A stretch of 64,000 nucleotides of DNA from Phocicoccus schoeneichii (GTDB taxonomy: Bacteria > Bacillota > Bacilli > Staphylococcales > Salinicoccaceae), in NCBI RefSeq assembly GCF_014635565.1, contig NZ_BMDB01000004.1:62001-126000 (forward strand). The letters run 5' to 3'. A model generated the notes under the pieces. That model made no database searches and had not been told where the DNA came from. It saw only the letters and a program-made list of their open reading frames with translations. Shown here in pieces: positions 45,469 to 57,941 of this stretch (position 1 is the first letter of the stretch; each line of letters starts with the position of its first letter). The translations under genes were made by a program, and so were the position numbers.

Positions 45469-46956
45469 TTATTTAACCTCCATTTTGAGATTATTTAATT
45501 CATCATGAAGATTATATTTCTCTTCAAATTTGTAAGCTGCGTTATAAATCGCCGCTTCATTATAGTGATCCGCTAAAATTTGTAGTCCGATTGGAAGTCC
45601 TTCTTCAGATTTACCGCATGGGATACTCATTGCAGGAATGCCTGTCATGTTAGCTGGAATCGTTAATACGTCGTTTAGTAATGACTCAACATCATCCACT
45701 TCACTATTCTGTGTACCACCTTTAAGTTTCGGTGCAACGCCTGTCGTTGTTGGTCCAATAATTAAGTCATACGTTTCAAATAATTGTTTGAAGTCTTCGA
45801 TAAACACACGGCGCATTCTTTGAGCTTGTACAAAATACTCATCGTAATGACCGGATCCAAGCACGTACGTTCCAAGTAAAATTCTGCGTTTTACTTCTTC
45901 TCCAAACCCTTCACTTCTCGTCTTCATGTATAACTCATCAAGATTCTTAGGGTTTTCTGCGCGGTAACCATAACGTATACCGTCGAAACGTGCTAAGTTA
46001 GAGCTTGCTTCACTTGAAGCGATTAAGTAGTACGCACTCACACCGTATTTTACATTAGGTAAACTTACTTCTTCTACAGTTGCACCCAAGGATTCAAATA
46101 CTTTCACTGCTTCTTGTACTGCTTTTTTAACGTCTTCATCTGTACGCTCATCTAAGAATTCTTTTGGCAATGCAATTTTCTTACCAGAAAGATCTTGGTC
46201 AATTGTGCTTAAGAAGTCTGCTTCTTTATTAGCACTTGTAGAGTCTCGCACGTCTTGACCCGCCATTTGTTCTAAAACAAGTGCGTTGTCTTTAACCGTT
46301 TTTGTGATTGGTCCGATGGTATCAAATGATGAACCAAATGCAACGACACCAAAGCGAGATACGCGGCCATACGTTGGTTTCATACCAACAACACCACAGT
46401 AGCTTGCTGGTTGACGGATAGATCCGCCTGTATCTGTACCTAATGCATAAGGAACAAATCCTGCTGCAACAGCTGCTGCTGATCCACCTGAAGATCCCCC
46501 AGGTACATGGTTTAAGTTCCATGGGTTTGCAGTTACTTTATAGAAAGAGCTCTCGGTTGTAGAACCCATCGCAAATTCATCCATGTTTAATTTACCAAGT
46601 GAAACTGAGTTTGAACTTTCTAATTTTTCAACAGATGTTGCTGTGTGAATTGGATAGAAGTTTTCTAACATTTGGCTCGCACACGTCGTGAGTACATCTT
46701 TCGTGTTGAAGTTGTCTTTGATACCAAATGGAACACCGAATAAGGCGCCATCCATCTTGTCTTCATCTTGAAGTGCGTCTAGCTCTTTCGCACGCTCTAA
46801 CGCTTCTTCTTTTGTAATCGTGATGAAAGAGTTGACCTTATCTTCATCTTTCTCGATTTTTTCGTAATATGCGTTAACCACTTCAGAAGGTTTTAACGCT
46901 TTTTCTTTAATTTTGTTAACGAGTTCTTCGACTGTTAATTCGTGAATGTGAGTCAC
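45469..46956 (-). CDS. gatA: Asp/Glu-tRNA amidotransferase subunit A
   Basis: 495 aa. Amidase-signature enzyme that releases ammonia from glutamine: Lys in FGVPFGIKDNF near residue 79, and the Ser-Ser pair in GGSSGGSAAAVAAGFVPYALG near 155-180. The GTG start at 46956 has AGGAGG eight bases upstream. The gene is contiguous with gatB and follows gatC by 11 bases. Confidence 0.97.
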   Translation of the reverse strand: MTHIHELTVEELVNKIKEKALKPSEVVNAYYEKIEKDEDKVNSFITITKEEALERAKELDALQDEDKMDGALFGVPFGIKDNFNTKDVLTTCASQMLENFYPIHTATSVEKLESSNSVSLGKLNMDEFAMGSTTESSFYKVTANPWNLNHVPGGSSGGSAAAVAAGFVPYALGTDTGGSIRQPASYCGVVGMKPTYGRVSRFGVVAFGSSFDTIGPITKTVKDNALVLEQMAGQDVRDSTSANKEADFLSTIDQDLSGKKIALPKEFLDERTDEDVKKAVQEAVKVFESLGATVEEVSLPNVKYGVSAYYLIASSEASSNLARFDGIRYGYRAENPKNLDELYMKTRSEGFGEEVKRRILLGTYVLGSGHYDEYFVQAQRMRRVFIEDFKQLFETYDLIIGPTTTGVAPKLKGGTQNSEVDDVESLLNDVLTIPANMTGIPAMSIPCGKSEEGLPIGLQILADHYNEAAIYNAAYKFEEKYNLHDELNNLKMEVK

Positions 46957-46967
46957 ATTAAATCCTC

Positions 46968-47261
46968 CTAAGATAACATATTGGGTACTTTAAATTGTCC
47001 ATCAGCTGTTGATTGTGAATTCTTAAGTGCATCTTCTTGTGATACTGCACCATCTACAACGTCTTCACGTGTCACATCAAATAGTTCGATTGGGTGAGTC
47101 AATGGTTCAACGTCAGATAAATCGAGTGCTGCTAAGTCTTTAGAATGCTCAATAACTTCTTCTACTTTTTCAGCTAAGATATCGAGTTCTTTTTCGTCTT
47201 TAATTTCTATGCGTGCTAGGTTTGCGATATGTTGCAATCCTTTTTTATCAATTTCAGGCAT
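46968..47261 (-). CDS. gatC: Asp/Glu-tRNA amidotransferase subunit C
   Basis: 97 aa from the ATG at 47261, with GGAGG upstream; an earlier in-frame start is unsupported. LQHIANLARIEIKDEKELDIL and DVEPLTHPIELFDVTREDVV are typical of GatC, the belt that holds GatA and GatB together. First gene of the gatCAB unit. Confidence 0.95.
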   Translation of the reverse strand: MPEIDKKGLQHIANLARIEIKDEKELDILAEKVEEVIEHSKDLAALDLSDVEPLTHPIELFDVTREDVVDGAVSQEDALKNSQSTADGQFKVPNMLS

Positions 47262-47316
47262 TGTAATCCTCCATTTCACTACTTCGTAATTATAAATTTT
47301 ATCAAAAAATACGTGT

Positions 47317-48516
47317 TTATTCCATAATGTACATCGATGTTTTGCCTTCTTTGTCCGAGGTGATAATCGAATAGACGTTATTTTTATCTTGTACCTTCAC
47401 TTCAACTTGTGTATTTGGGAAGTATTTTTCTACGAGTGATTTCGCGTATTGAGATAAACCAATCATCTCTCCACGTGATTCATACTCTATTGGAATTTCA
47501 ATTTCCAAGTTATCGAGATCCCCATCTTTAATATGTCCGCGACCAACTGAAGTTGTGAATGACTTAAAGTAACTGCTTAAATCTCTGTTAAATGCGTTGT
47601 AATTTGAGCGCAGTTCTTCAGAAATTTCTTCGTTATTAGAAGGTAACAATACATTTTGCTCGTCGATATCTATGAATTTAGAAATCTCGTTTTCTCCAGG
47701 TTTTACAACCGCATAAGAAAGAAAACGTCCTGGAACGATATCTGTGCTCTTAGACTGAGAATAGATCGCAAATACCACTGCTTTGTCGACGTACTCATTA
47801 TTTGCACGAAGTCGATCTAACAGTTCTCTTGCCATCTCTTCACCTTCTTTTTTCGCATCTTCTATATTAATATCTTCGCTATATGTCGTACCATACTGTT
47901 CTTTTTGATAAAGGTGCTCACTATTCATTGCGAGACCAAATGTGATCCCTTCAAAATTAGTGTTTCCTTCCTCATCCACAGTCAGATAGTTTTGCTCTAA
48001 GATATGAGATAAGTAAAGTGGCGTATTCTTTGCGATGACCTCAGGATCTTCTTCTCCCTGTTTTGAAGGGTTTAATCCTAAGTTACTGAACGCACCACTT
48101 TTAACAAGTTCTTCTTCACTCATTGCATCAATTTCATCTTTCGTAAATTGACGTCTTAAATAAGCTCGCGTCATGTCTTCCGTTAAGATTTGACCCTCTT
48201 GGAATATATAATCTTCGGTAGAATACACATCCTTAGAGATTTCAAAAAGCCCTTCTTCAAAGTCTTCCATGTTGTATGATGACACCATGTTTGTACTCGT
48301 AAGTCCGCGGCTCTTAGAAAGTTTATATGGAATTGCTGAGCGATAGTATTCGTCTCCTTGGCTATCTGTAACTGTGTCCGCAACATTTTCTTGTCGTTTT
48401 GTCGACACGTTCTGATCGGTATTCTTTTTACCCGCGTTTTCTACGTCCACTGACGTCTGAGAACAGGCAGATAAAAACAAAGCACCCATGATGAGTAACA
48501 TGATCATTTTTTTCAT
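47317..48516 (-). CDS. camS: CamS-family lipoprotein
   Basis: 399 aa from the ATG at 48516 (a GTG three codons earlier is also possible). Signal peptide MKKMIMLLIMGALFLSAC has the lipobox LSAC, so it is a membrane-anchored lipoprotein. The mature part is the CamS sex-pheromone cAM373 family domain. In S. aureus the pheromone heptapeptide comes from the residues before the lipobox cysteine; the equivalent residues here are GALFLSA. The biological role of the lipoprotein itself is unclear. It follows ligA directly, as in staphylococci. The putP gene often found next to camS in Staphylococcus is absent here. Confidence 0.9.
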   Translation of the reverse strand: MKKMIMLLIMGALFLSACSQTSVDVENAGKKNTDQNVSTKRQENVADTVTDSQGDEYYRSAIPYKLSKSRGLTSTNMVSSYNMEDFEEGLFEISKDVYSTEDYIFQEGQILTEDMTRAYLRRQFTKDEIDAMSEEELVKSGAFSNLGLNPSKQGEEDPEVIAKNTPLYLSHILEQNYLTVDEEGNTNFEGITFGLAMNSEHLYQKEQYGTTYSEDINIEDAKKEGEEMARELLDRLRANNEYVDKAVVFAIYSQSKSTDIVPGRFLSYAVVKPGENEISKFIDIDEQNVLLPSNNEEISEELRSNYNAFNRDLSSYFKSFTTSVGRGHIKDGDLDNLEIEIPIEYESRGEMIGLSQYAKSLVEKYFPNTQVEVKVQDKNNVYSIITSDKEGKTSMYIME

Positions 48517-48517
48517 A

Positions 48518-50488
<1,971 letters not shown>

Positions 50489-50496
50489 TCAATCAT

Positions 50497-52647
50497 TCAG
50501 TCCTTCTTTTTGATTGGCGCAAAATTAGCGAGTAATCGTTTTGGTCCAACCTGTTGGAATATGATATCCAGTTCTTCATTATCTCCTGAACCCTTCACTT
50601 GAGTGATGAGTCCGTCACCAAATTTCGGATGCGTTACTTTATCTCCAACCTTGAATGACACACCATCGTTATTTGTAAACGTGCGTGTTGCACGACGCTT
50701 TGGTCCAGATGCGATGTCACGTTTAAACGCCGAATTATGCTCAAGTAACTCTTCAGGAATTTCCGTTAAGAATGTACTCTCTTGTGTGTAGTTAGAACGT
50801 CCATATATGGTTCTTAATTTTGCGCGAGATAAAATCAGACGATCCTCAGCGCGGGTTATTGCCACATACATCAGGCGTCGTTCTTCTTCCATCTCCTCGT
50901 CTGTATCCATCGAACGGTTGGATGGGAAAAGACCCTCCTCAAGACCGGCTAAGAATACAACTTTGAACTCTAACCCTTTTGAGGCGTGAATGGTCATGAG
51001 TGTTACGCGATCTTCACTGTCGATGTTATCTTGATCGGAAACGAGCGCCATGTCACTTAAGAAGTCAAAGAGAAGATCATCAGAAATTTCATTTGCTCCG
51101 TCGAATTCTTTCGTTACGGTCTTGAACTCTTCTAAGTTCTCGATACGTGACGTGCTCTCAAGCGTGTTTTCTCTTACGAGCATTTCTAGATAACCTGTGT
51201 CATGCAGGATTTCATCTACAAGTTCTGTGATAGACATAAACTTCGATTTTTCTTTCAACTGATCAAGCGTTGATAAAAGGACTGCGAGCTTATTTGCTGT
51301 CCCTTTAGGAATTCCAATGAAGTCTGCTTCTTTCATTGCGTCATAGATACTCGTACCAAGCGTGGCTGCATGATTTTCTAAAATCTCAATAGTCTTCGCA
51401 CCAATTCCACGCTTTGGTGTGTTGATGATACGCACCATCGCGATGTCATCAAATGGATTTAGGACTACTTTCATGTAACTCATTAAATCTTTAATTTCAG
51501 CACGTTGGTAGAACTTCATACCGCCGACCATGTTGTATGGCATGCTTGACTTAACAAGTGCATCTTCAATCGCACGAGACTGAGAGTTCGCACGATATAA
51601 CACTGCCATATCACGATACTTGAAACCTTCTCTGTTTAACTTCTGCATCTGGTTGACGATTTCAGTACCCTCATCACGCTCGTTATCTGCAGTGATCATC
51701 ATGATTTTTTCACCGCGACCGCGACTTGTTCTTAAGTTTTTCGGCTTACGTTCTGTATTATTTTCAATCACTTTGTTTGCAGCATCTAAAATAATTTCTC
51801 TAGAACGATAGTTTTCTTCGAGCATGACTACTTTTGCATCAGGGTAATCCGATTCAAAGTTTAAGATATTTGAAATATCTGCACCACGGAATTTATAGAT
51901 AGACTGGTCACTATCCCCTACTACACAAATGTTTCTAAACTGTTCTGCTAACATTTTTACAAGCTTGTATTGTGCGTGGTTTGTATCTTGATACTCATCC
52001 ACATGAATGTATTGGAATTTATTTTGATAATAAGACAATACATCTTTATGTTTTTCAAACAATTCAATGGTCAACATGATTAAATCATCGAAATCAAGCG
52101 CGCTATTTTTAAATAATGTTTCTTGATAGTCGTGATATACGTTTGCCATCAGTTCATCGATGTATGTTGTTGTTAAGTCACGCGCTTCTTTTACTGTCAC
52201 AAGCTCATTTTTATTGCTAGAAATATAATTTAAGAATTGGCGTGGTGGATAACGTTTTACGTCAATATTTCTCTTTTTTAATACGTCACGTACAACACTC
52301 AGCTGGTCTGTTGTGTCTAGAATCGAAAAGCTTTTGTCATATCCGATTTTATCGATATCACGACGTAAGATTCTTACGCACATTGCGTGGAATGTTGAAA
52401 TCCACATGTGTGACGTATCTTCTTTAATCAACTTGTCCACACGTTCACGCATTTCTTTTGCTGCTTTATTTGTAAACGTAATCGCTAAAATGTTGTATGA
52501 AGGAACATCTTTCTCTTCTAAAAGATATGCGATGCGGTGCGTTAAGACACGTGTCTTACCACTCCCTGCACCTGCCATGACAATTAAAGGACCGTCTGTT
52601 GTCACGATTGCTTCTTTTTGTTCTTTATTCATCATAGATAAATCCAT
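50497..52647 (-). CDS. pcrA: ATP-dependent DNA helicase PcrA
   Basis: 716-aa SF1A (UvrD/Rep) helicase. Walker A AGAGSGKT at 25-32, DEYQD motif II near 220, GDSDQSIYKFRGAD, MTIHASKGLEF and YVAITRAED near 600. The C-terminal 60 residues bind RNA polymerase and partners. Functions in repair, recombination control and rolling-circle plasmid replication. It starts where pcrB stops. Confidence 0.97.
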   Translation of the reverse strand: MDLSMMNKEQKEAIVTTDGPLIVMAGAGSGKTRVLTHRIAYLLEEKDVPSYNILAITFTNKAAKEMRERVDKLIKEDTSHMWISTFHAMCVRILRRDIDKIGYDKSFSILDTTDQLSVVRDVLKKRNIDVKRYPPRQFLNYISSNKNELVTVKEARDLTTTYIDELMANVYHDYQETLFKNSALDFDDLIMLTIELFEKHKDVLSYYQNKFQYIHVDEYQDTNHAQYKLVKMLAEQFRNICVVGDSDQSIYKFRGADISNILNFESDYPDAKVVMLEENYRSREIILDAANKVIENNTERKPKNLRTSRGRGEKIMMITADNERDEGTEIVNQMQKLNREGFKYRDMAVLYRANSQSRAIEDALVKSSMPYNMVGGMKFYQRAEIKDLMSYMKVVLNPFDDIAMVRIINTPKRGIGAKTIEILENHAATLGTSIYDAMKEADFIGIPKGTANKLAVLLSTLDQLKEKSKFMSITELVDEILHDTGYLEMLVRENTLESTSRIENLEEFKTVTKEFDGANEISDDLLFDFLSDMALVSDQDNIDSEDRVTLMTIHASKGLEFKVVFLAGLEEGLFPSNRSMDTDEEMEEERRLMYVAITRAEDRLILSRAKLRTIYGRSNYTQESTFLTEIPEELLEHNSAFKRDIASGPKRRATRTFTNNDGVSFKVGDKVTHPKFGDGLITQVKGSGDNEELDIIFQQVGPKRLLANFAPIKKKD

Positions 52648-53321
52648 TATTTAGACCTCGCTACTGTTTTTAATGCATTTTTTAAATCGTCATAAATCGC
52701 ATTGCCCACTACAATGATATCTGCGACTTCACTGAACGCTTCAGCTTCCTCTTTATTTTTTATGCCGCCACCGTAAATCACTTTTGAGTGTTCTAAAGTC
52801 TCTTTAATTGCTTTGACTGTTTCTATTTCACCAAGCGTTCCACTATATTCAATGTATATATACGGGAATTTATACAGCTTGTCCATCATGTGTAGAGTAG
52901 ACGTGAGTGCATCCTCCGGCGGAAGATATGCGTTGCTCTTTTTAAACGCTTTTGAGTCTTCGTTTAAAATAATATATGGGAATAAACTAATTTCCTCAAA
53001 GTCGATGACCGGAAAATGGTCTTCTAATGCATCTACAAGAATGCCGTCACGATATTTCATATCGTTTGTATTAAACACACTCGGAATAAAGTAATGGTCA
53101 AATCCTTGAGTTACAGAATCCGTGTCTGTCACCTCTAATGCTAACGGGACACTATATCTACGTACACGGGCAAGTAAATCAAGCACATTATCTTCTGTGA
53201 CTCCATCCGTGCCACCTACTAAAATTAAATCTGTGCCACTCTCGCACACTTTTTGTAGGTTTTCATCTGAAATCTCTTTATTTGGATCTAGTTTAAATAT
53301 ATGTTTTACGTTACTCAGCAT
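52647..53321 (-). CDS. pcrB: Heptaprenylglyceryl phosphate synthase PcrB
   Basis: 224-aa TIM-barrel prenyltransferase of the PcrB/GGGPS family: TDLILVGGTDGVTEDN, YIYIEYSGTLGEI, and the phosphate loop KVIYGGGIKNKEEA ... DIIVVGNAIY. It joins heptaprenyl diphosphate to sn-glycerol-1-phosphate, making an archaeal-like ether lipid of bacterial membranes. Its stop overlaps the pcrA start. Confidence 0.95.
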   Translation of the reverse strand: MLSNVKHIFKLDPNKEISDENLQKVCESGTDLILVGGTDGVTEDNVLDLLARVRRYSVPLALEVTDTDSVTQGFDHYFIPSVFNTNDMKYRDGILVDALEDHFPVIDFEEISLFPYIILNEDSKAFKKSNAYLPPEDALTSTLHMMDKLYKFPYIYIEYSGTLGEIETVKAIKETLEHSKVIYGGGIKNKEEAEAFSEVADIIVVGNAIYDDLKNALKTVARSK

Positions 53322-53424
53322 GACAATCCTCCGTACAAAATCAATAGTCTAATTATATCATCTTTCAGTAGTATACACTAAACCTGCCATGTGAGTTTCT
53401 CACGATTTCTATTACTTTTTAAAT

Positions 53425-53455
53425 TAAAAAACCGAAAGCTAAGAAAGCTTTCGGT
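53425..53455 (-). terminator. Terminator of purB
   Basis: ACCGAAAGCT (53431-53440) and AGCTTTCGGT (53446-53455) form a perfect 10-bp stem followed on the minus strand by TTTTT. It separates purB from pcrB. Confidence 0.8.
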
Positions 53456-53461
53456 GTACAT

Positions 53462-54760
53462 TTATTGTTCAAGACCTGTACGTTTAAAAATTGCATCGAC
53501 ACGTTGTAAATGATACGTGTCATCAAATGTTGCTTCAATCTCTTCATCTGTGAGAGCTTCCGCAATCTTAGACTCTTTCTTAATGAGATCTTTCAGAGGT
53601 TTTTGGTGTTCCCAAGCTTCCATCGCATTTGGTTGCACCGTATCATATGCCTCTTCTCTAGACCACCCTTTGTTGATTAAAGCAAGCATCACACGTTGTG
53701 AGTTTACTAAACCAAATGAACGGTCGATATTCTTTTTCATGTTGTCTTCAAACACAACTAGGTTTTTAATTAAGTTAGAGAACCGGTTCAGCATGTAATC
53801 GAGTGCAATCGTCACGTCTGGTAACATGATTCTCTCAGCACTTGAATGCGAGATATCGCGTTCATGCCAAAGTGGAACGTTCTCGTATGCTGTCGTGATA
53901 TACCCACGAATGACACGAGCAATTCCCGAAACGTTTTCTGAACCAATTGGATTTCTCTTATGCGGCATGGCACTTGATCCTTTTTGACCTTTTCTAAACG
54001 CTTCTTCCACTTCACGTACTTCTGTACGTTGTAAGTGTCTCACTTCAACCGCGAACTTCTCAACAGATGTTGCAATTAACGCTAAGACTGCAATGTAATG
54101 TGCATGACGGTCACGTTGTAATGTTTGAGTGGATACTCTTGCATAATCGAGTCCTAAATTCTTACATACATACTCTTCCACTTCTGGTGGAATGTTTGAG
54201 AAAGTACCAACCGCACCACTCATTTTTCCGACTTCAACTTCTTGTCTTACCTGCTCGAAACGTACTAAGTTACGTTTCATTTCTTCATACCAAAGGGCCA
54301 TCTTAATACCAAATGACGTTGGCTCAGCATGAATACCATGTGTACGCCCCATCATGAGTGTATGTTTGTGTTCAATGGCCTTATTTTTTAATACCTCAAT
54401 AAATGTTTCAATATCTTTTTGAATGACATCGTTCGCTTGCTTAATTAAGTATCCTTGCGCTGTATCTACGACGTCCGTTGACGTGAGTCCGTAATGAACC
54501 CATTTCTTTTCTTCGCCAAGTGTTTCAGAAATTTGTCTAGTGAACGCAACAACGTCGTGACGTGTTTCCTGTTCAATTTCTTTGATGCGGTCCACATCGA
54601 TGCGCGCATTTGGACGAATATTTTTAACTTCATCCATTGGGATTTCTCCAAGTTCTGCCCAAGCTTCAGCTGCTAAAATTTCAACTTCTAACCACGCTTT
54701 AAACCTGTTTTCTTCTGTCCAAATTTGTGCCATTTCTTCTCTTGTATAACGAGAAATCAT
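53462..54760 (-). CDS. purB: Adenylosuccinate lyase
   Basis: 432 aa, fumarase/aspartase superfamily. [27 protein letters not shown] (catalytic His) and the signature [14 protein letters not shown] (catalytic Ser loop) are intact. It acts twice in purine synthesis, cleaving SAICAR and adenylosuccinate. It is the last gene of the unit running from pncB through UPF0316 and the NETI protein. Confidence 0.97.
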   Translation of the reverse strand: MISRYTREEMAQIWTEENRFKAWLEVEILAAEAWAELGEIPMDEVKNIRPNARIDVDRIKEIEQETRHDVVAFTRQISETLGEEKKWVHYGLTSTDVVDTAQGYLIKQANDVIQKDIETFIEVLKNKAIEHKHTLMMGRTHGIHAEPTSFGIKMALWYEEMKRNLVRFEQVRQEVEVGKMSGAVGTFSNIPPEVEEYVCKNLGLDYARVSTQTLQRDRHAHYIAVLALIATSVEKFAVEVRHLQRTEVREVEEAFRKGQKGSSAMPHKRNPIGSENVSGIARVIRGYITTAYENVPLWHERDISHSSAERIMLPDVTIALDYMLNRFSNLIKNLVVFEDNMKKNIDRSFGLVNSQRVMLALINKGWSREEAYDTVQPNAMEAWEHQKPLKDLIKKESKIAEALTDEEIEATFDDTYHLQRVDAIFKRTGLEQ

Positions 54761-54776
54761 TCTGATACACTCCTAA

Positions 54777-54974
54777 TTATTCTTCTATTAATTTGCCTTC
54801 AAAAATAATTTCTTGATGGCTGACTTCAACATTTTTTCCACGTTCGATAAAGACAGGCTTCTCAAATCTGGCGACTGGCGTATAGCCTTCATTTCTCATT
54901 TCTTGTAGAACATCACTGATTGACTTGCCTTCTTCAACTCTAAACTTCTTTTTCTTTGGTTTCTTATTTGCCAT
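54777..54974 (-). CDS. NETI-motif protein
   Basis: 65-aa basic protein from the ATG at 54974. [20 protein letters not shown] and RFEKPVF ... [10 protein letters not shown] match the small NETI-motif family of Bacillales, which has no known function. Its start overlaps the stop of the UPF0316 gene, as is usual for this pair; purB begins 16 bases beyond its end. Confidence 0.82.
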   Translation of the reverse strand: MANKKPKKKKFRVEEGKSISDVLQEMRNEGYTPVARFEKPVFIERGKNVEVSHQEIIFEGKLIEE

Positions 54975-55584
54975 TTGGTGTACCATCCGTTGAAATTTCG
55001 TCTAACACTTCTTCAACGTGTTCTACTTCATATTGTTCCACCTGACGACTTCTTATGCCTCTTGTCCAGAATCCACCGTGAATCGTACGCGGTTCATAGC
55101 TAATTATAAATGCTTTTGGATCTAGTTCTTTAATAGTTGCAATGAGTTTTTTCTCATAGCGACGTGGTGTTAAAATTTGAAGGTTTGTACGCTCTCCGTC
55201 ACGCCCATATTGATAGCCATGCGTAACACCATAGCCTAGATCACGTAACATCATTGGCAGGTCTTTATCTTTTTCAGCTGTAATTGCATTTACAACTAAA
55301 TAACCAAGTGCGAGCTTCTCTTCGATTTTGATTCCGAGTAAAATACCGATACCGAAACCAAATGCATATGCCGCAATATTTTGTGGCTTATCTAAGTTGT
55401 CGAGCACGAGTCCAAGACCCATGATATAGATGAACGTCTCACATACACTGAGTGATGCTGCAACGTATCGATATCCTTTTAATGTTGAAATTGTACGCAT
55501 TGTAAGAAAAGATACGTACGCGATATTAATGACAAATATCGTAAGTAGCATGAGCCACTGGTTTTCTGAGATTGCTTGTAGCAT
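54964..55584 (-). CDS. UPF0316 membrane protein (DUF5698/DUF2179)
   Basis: 206 aa. Three hydrophobic segments in the first 100 residues ([55 protein letters not shown]) followed by a cytoplasmic DUF2179 domain ([30 protein letters not shown]). DUF2179 domains of related proteins bind cyclic di-nucleotides or nucleotides, but the function here is unknown. Placed between nadE and the NETI gene. Confidence 0.88.
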   Translation of the reverse strand: MLQAISENQWLMLLTIFVINIAYVSFLTMRTISTLKGYRYVAASLSVCETFIYIMGLGLVLDNLDKPQNIAAYAFGFGIGILLGIKIEEKLALGYLVVNAITAEKDKDLPMMLRDLGYGVTHGYQYGRDGERTNLQILTPRRYEKKLIATIKELDPKAFIISYEPRTIHGGFWTRGIRSRQVEQYEVEHVEEVLDEISTDGTPNGK

Positions 55585-55588
55585 CTAC

Positions 55589-56425
55589 TCAGTCCTCCAA
55601 TTCTTTTGGTAGTAAATATCTATTGTATGGTAACACACGTTTATGACTAGAGCGTCGATAATGACCAACGATTGTGTCATAGTCTTTTTTAGACACTTCT
55701 TTCCCTTCAAGAAAATCGTCAATCGCATCGTAAGAAACTCCTAGCGCTTCTTCATCTGCTTGCATGGGTTTATCAGATTCAAGATCTGCCGTTGGCACTT
55801 TTAAATACAGGTGCTCAGGTGCTTCTAAATGCTCTAAAATCTGTCTTCCTTGGCGCTTATTTAAGCCAGTGAGAGGTGTGATGTCTGCTGCACCATCTCC
55901 GAACTTCGTGAAGAATCCAGTGATGGACTCAGCTGCATGGTCAGAGCCAAGCACAATACCACTTGTATGTGCGGCAATCGAATACTGAACCTTCATGCGT
56001 TCACGTGCTTTTTCGTTACCTTTGACGAAATCGTTGATATATACTCCCGCTTCATTAAGACCTTTCACACTCGCATCTACAGCGTCTTTGATATTCACTT
56101 CAACCGTGCGACTCGGGTTAATGAATTTTACTGCATCGAGCACATCTTTACGGTCTTGTTGTTCGCCATATGGTAATAGAACGGCGATAAACTCATAAGT
56201 AGTGTGTTTGACTTCATTATTTAACTCGTCCACAGCGATTTGTGCTAATTTTCCGAGTAACGTCGAGTCTTGTCCACCACTTATTCCAAGGACAAGCGTT
56301 TTGATGAAAGAAAATTCTTTCGTATATGCTTTTATAAAATCAATGATTTCTCGCGTATCGACTGCAGGGTCAAAGTGACTTTTTACGTGCAGTGCTTCAA
56401 TAATACGTTGCTGTTGTAAGTTCAT
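55589..56425 (-). CDS. nadE: NH3-dependent NAD synthetase
   Basis: 278 aa from the ATG at 56425, which overlaps the pncB stop as TAATG with AAAGGGA upstream. The ATP pyrophosphatase motif [13 protein letters not shown] is near residue 48; [22 protein letters not shown] and [10 protein letters not shown] are typical. It amidates nicotinic acid adenine dinucleotide to NAD. Coupling to pncB gives two steps of NAD salvage. Confidence 0.95.
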   Translation of the reverse strand: MNLQQQRIIEALHVKSHFDPAVDTREIIDFIKAYTKEFSFIKTLVLGISGGQDSTLLGKLAQIAVDELNNEVKHTTYEFIAVLLPYGEQQDRKDVLDAVKFINPSRTVEVNIKDAVDASVKGLNEAGVYINDFVKGNEKARERMKVQYSIAAHTSGIVLGSDHAAESITGFFTKFGDGAADITPLTGLNKRQGRQILEHLEAPEHLYLKVPTADLESDKPMQADEEALGVSYDAIDDFLEGKEVSKKDYDTIVGHYRRSSHKRVLPYNRYLLPKELED

Positions 56426-57870
56426 TAAATATCCCTTTCCGCGAGTTCCTCGATCAGTTCCTGACGGTCTGTCCAAAGTTTAAGTGACAAGTCGACAGGA
56501 TAAATTTGTGGATTGACGAGACGTCTGTTTTCTTCCCAAAGTTCTTCTAATCGATCGATTCTCACTTGTTTAATTTCTTCAATCGTACGTGTTTCATAAA
56601 CGAGTTCACCATCTACGAAAATGTCATTTAGTTTTTTCACTGGTGTAAAATTCTTAACGTATTTTCTCTTAACTGTATGCACTGGGTCAAACATAAAGAG
56701 TTCTTTAGACGTGTCGATCTCTTCACCTACACGCGTGATATAATCCCCTTCAGATTTACCCGTCTCATTGTTAATGATTCTGTATACTTCTTTTTTACCA
56801 GGTGTTGTCAGTTTCTCAATGTTGCCTGAAATCTTCATACGGTCAACAAGTTCACCATCAACTTCTATCGCAGAGAGTTTATACACTGCACCAAGCGCTG
56901 GCTGGTCGTACGCTGTAATTAGTTTCGTACCAATGCCCCATCCATCAATTTTTGCTCCTTGAGATTTAAGAGAAAGAATGGTCATTTCATCTAAATCATT
57001 GGAAACAATGACTTTCGCATTTTTATATCCTGCTTCATCGAGCATTTTTCGTGCAATTTTTGAGTAATACGCAATATCTCCAGAGTCTAATCTGATTCCG
57101 ATAAAGTTAATTTTATCTCCCATTTCATCGGCAACTTTGATTGCATTTGGAATTCCAGATTTAACAATATCGAATGTATCGACTAAGAACACACAGTCTT
57201 TATGCGTTTCTGCATATGCTTTAAATGCGCTGTAATCATCGCCGAATGCTTGTACCATCGCATGTGCGTGTGTACCTGAAGGTGTGAGTCCAAATTTCTT
57301 CGCAGCACGGACATTTGATGTACCGTCAAAACCACCGATGACTGCAGCACGCGCTCCCCAAATTGCTGCATCAAATTCATGCGCACGTCTCGTACCGAAT
57401 TCCATGAGTTGATCATTTGGAACGAGTTCTCTTAGTCGACTCGCTTTGGTTGCAATTAACGTCTGATAGTTAATAATATTAAGTATTGCTGTTTCCATCA
57501 ATTGTGCTTCAGCTAGTGTCGTATCTACTTGAACGAGGGGTTCGTTGTTAAACACAACTTCACCTTCGTGCATCGCACGAATCGTTCCTGTGAATCTAAA
57601 CTCTTTTAGATATGAAAGAAATTCTTCTTCATAACCTAACGTTTCTAAATACTCAATATCTGAATCTGTAAACCTTAATTCTTTTACATAATCGATAATG
57701 CGTTCGAGTCCAGCGAAGATTGCGTAACCATTTGTAAATGGCATTTTTCTGAAGTATGCCTCAAACACAGTACGTGTATTATGCATGTTTTTTAAATAAT
57801 ATGTTTTAACCATATTGATTTGATATAAATCTGTGTGTAACATAAAACTGTTGTCTTCAAACTTTTTCAT
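56425..57870 (-). CDS. pncB: Nicotinate phosphoribosyltransferase
   Basis: 481 aa from the ATG at 57870 with GAGGTG upstream. Start [21 protein letters not shown], then [20 protein letters not shown] and [16 protein letters not shown]. It makes nicotinate mononucleotide from nicotinate and PRPP. First gene of the pncB-nadE unit, divergent from the MFS gene with a gap of about 70 bases. Confidence 0.95.
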   Translation of the reverse strand: MKKFEDNSFMLHTDLYQINMVKTYYLKNMHNTRTVFEAYFRKMPFTNGYAIFAGLERIIDYVKELRFTDSDIEYLETLGYEEEFLSYLKEFRFTGTIRAMHEGEVVFNNEPLVQVDTTLAEAQLMETAILNIINYQTLIATKASRLRELVPNDQLMEFGTRRAHEFDAAIWGARAAVIGGFDGTSNVRAAKKFGLTPSGTHAHAMVQAFGDDYSAFKAYAETHKDCVFLVDTFDIVKSGIPNAIKVADEMGDKINFIGIRLDSGDIAYYSKIARKMLDEAGYKNAKVIVSNDLDEMTILSLKSQGAKIDGWGIGTKLITAYDQPALGAVYKLSAIEVDGELVDRMKISGNIEKLTTPGKKEVYRIINNETGKSEGDYITRVGEEIDTSKELFMFDPVHTVKRKYVKNFTPVKKLNDIFVDGELVYETRTIEEIKQVRIDRLEELWEENRRLVNPQIYPVDLSLKLWTDRQELIEELAERDI

Positions 57871-57941
57871 ACTGCACCTCAATTTTGAATTTCGTACTAA
57901 TCTATTACATAAAATTATATATGATTTGGAGGGACAAATAA

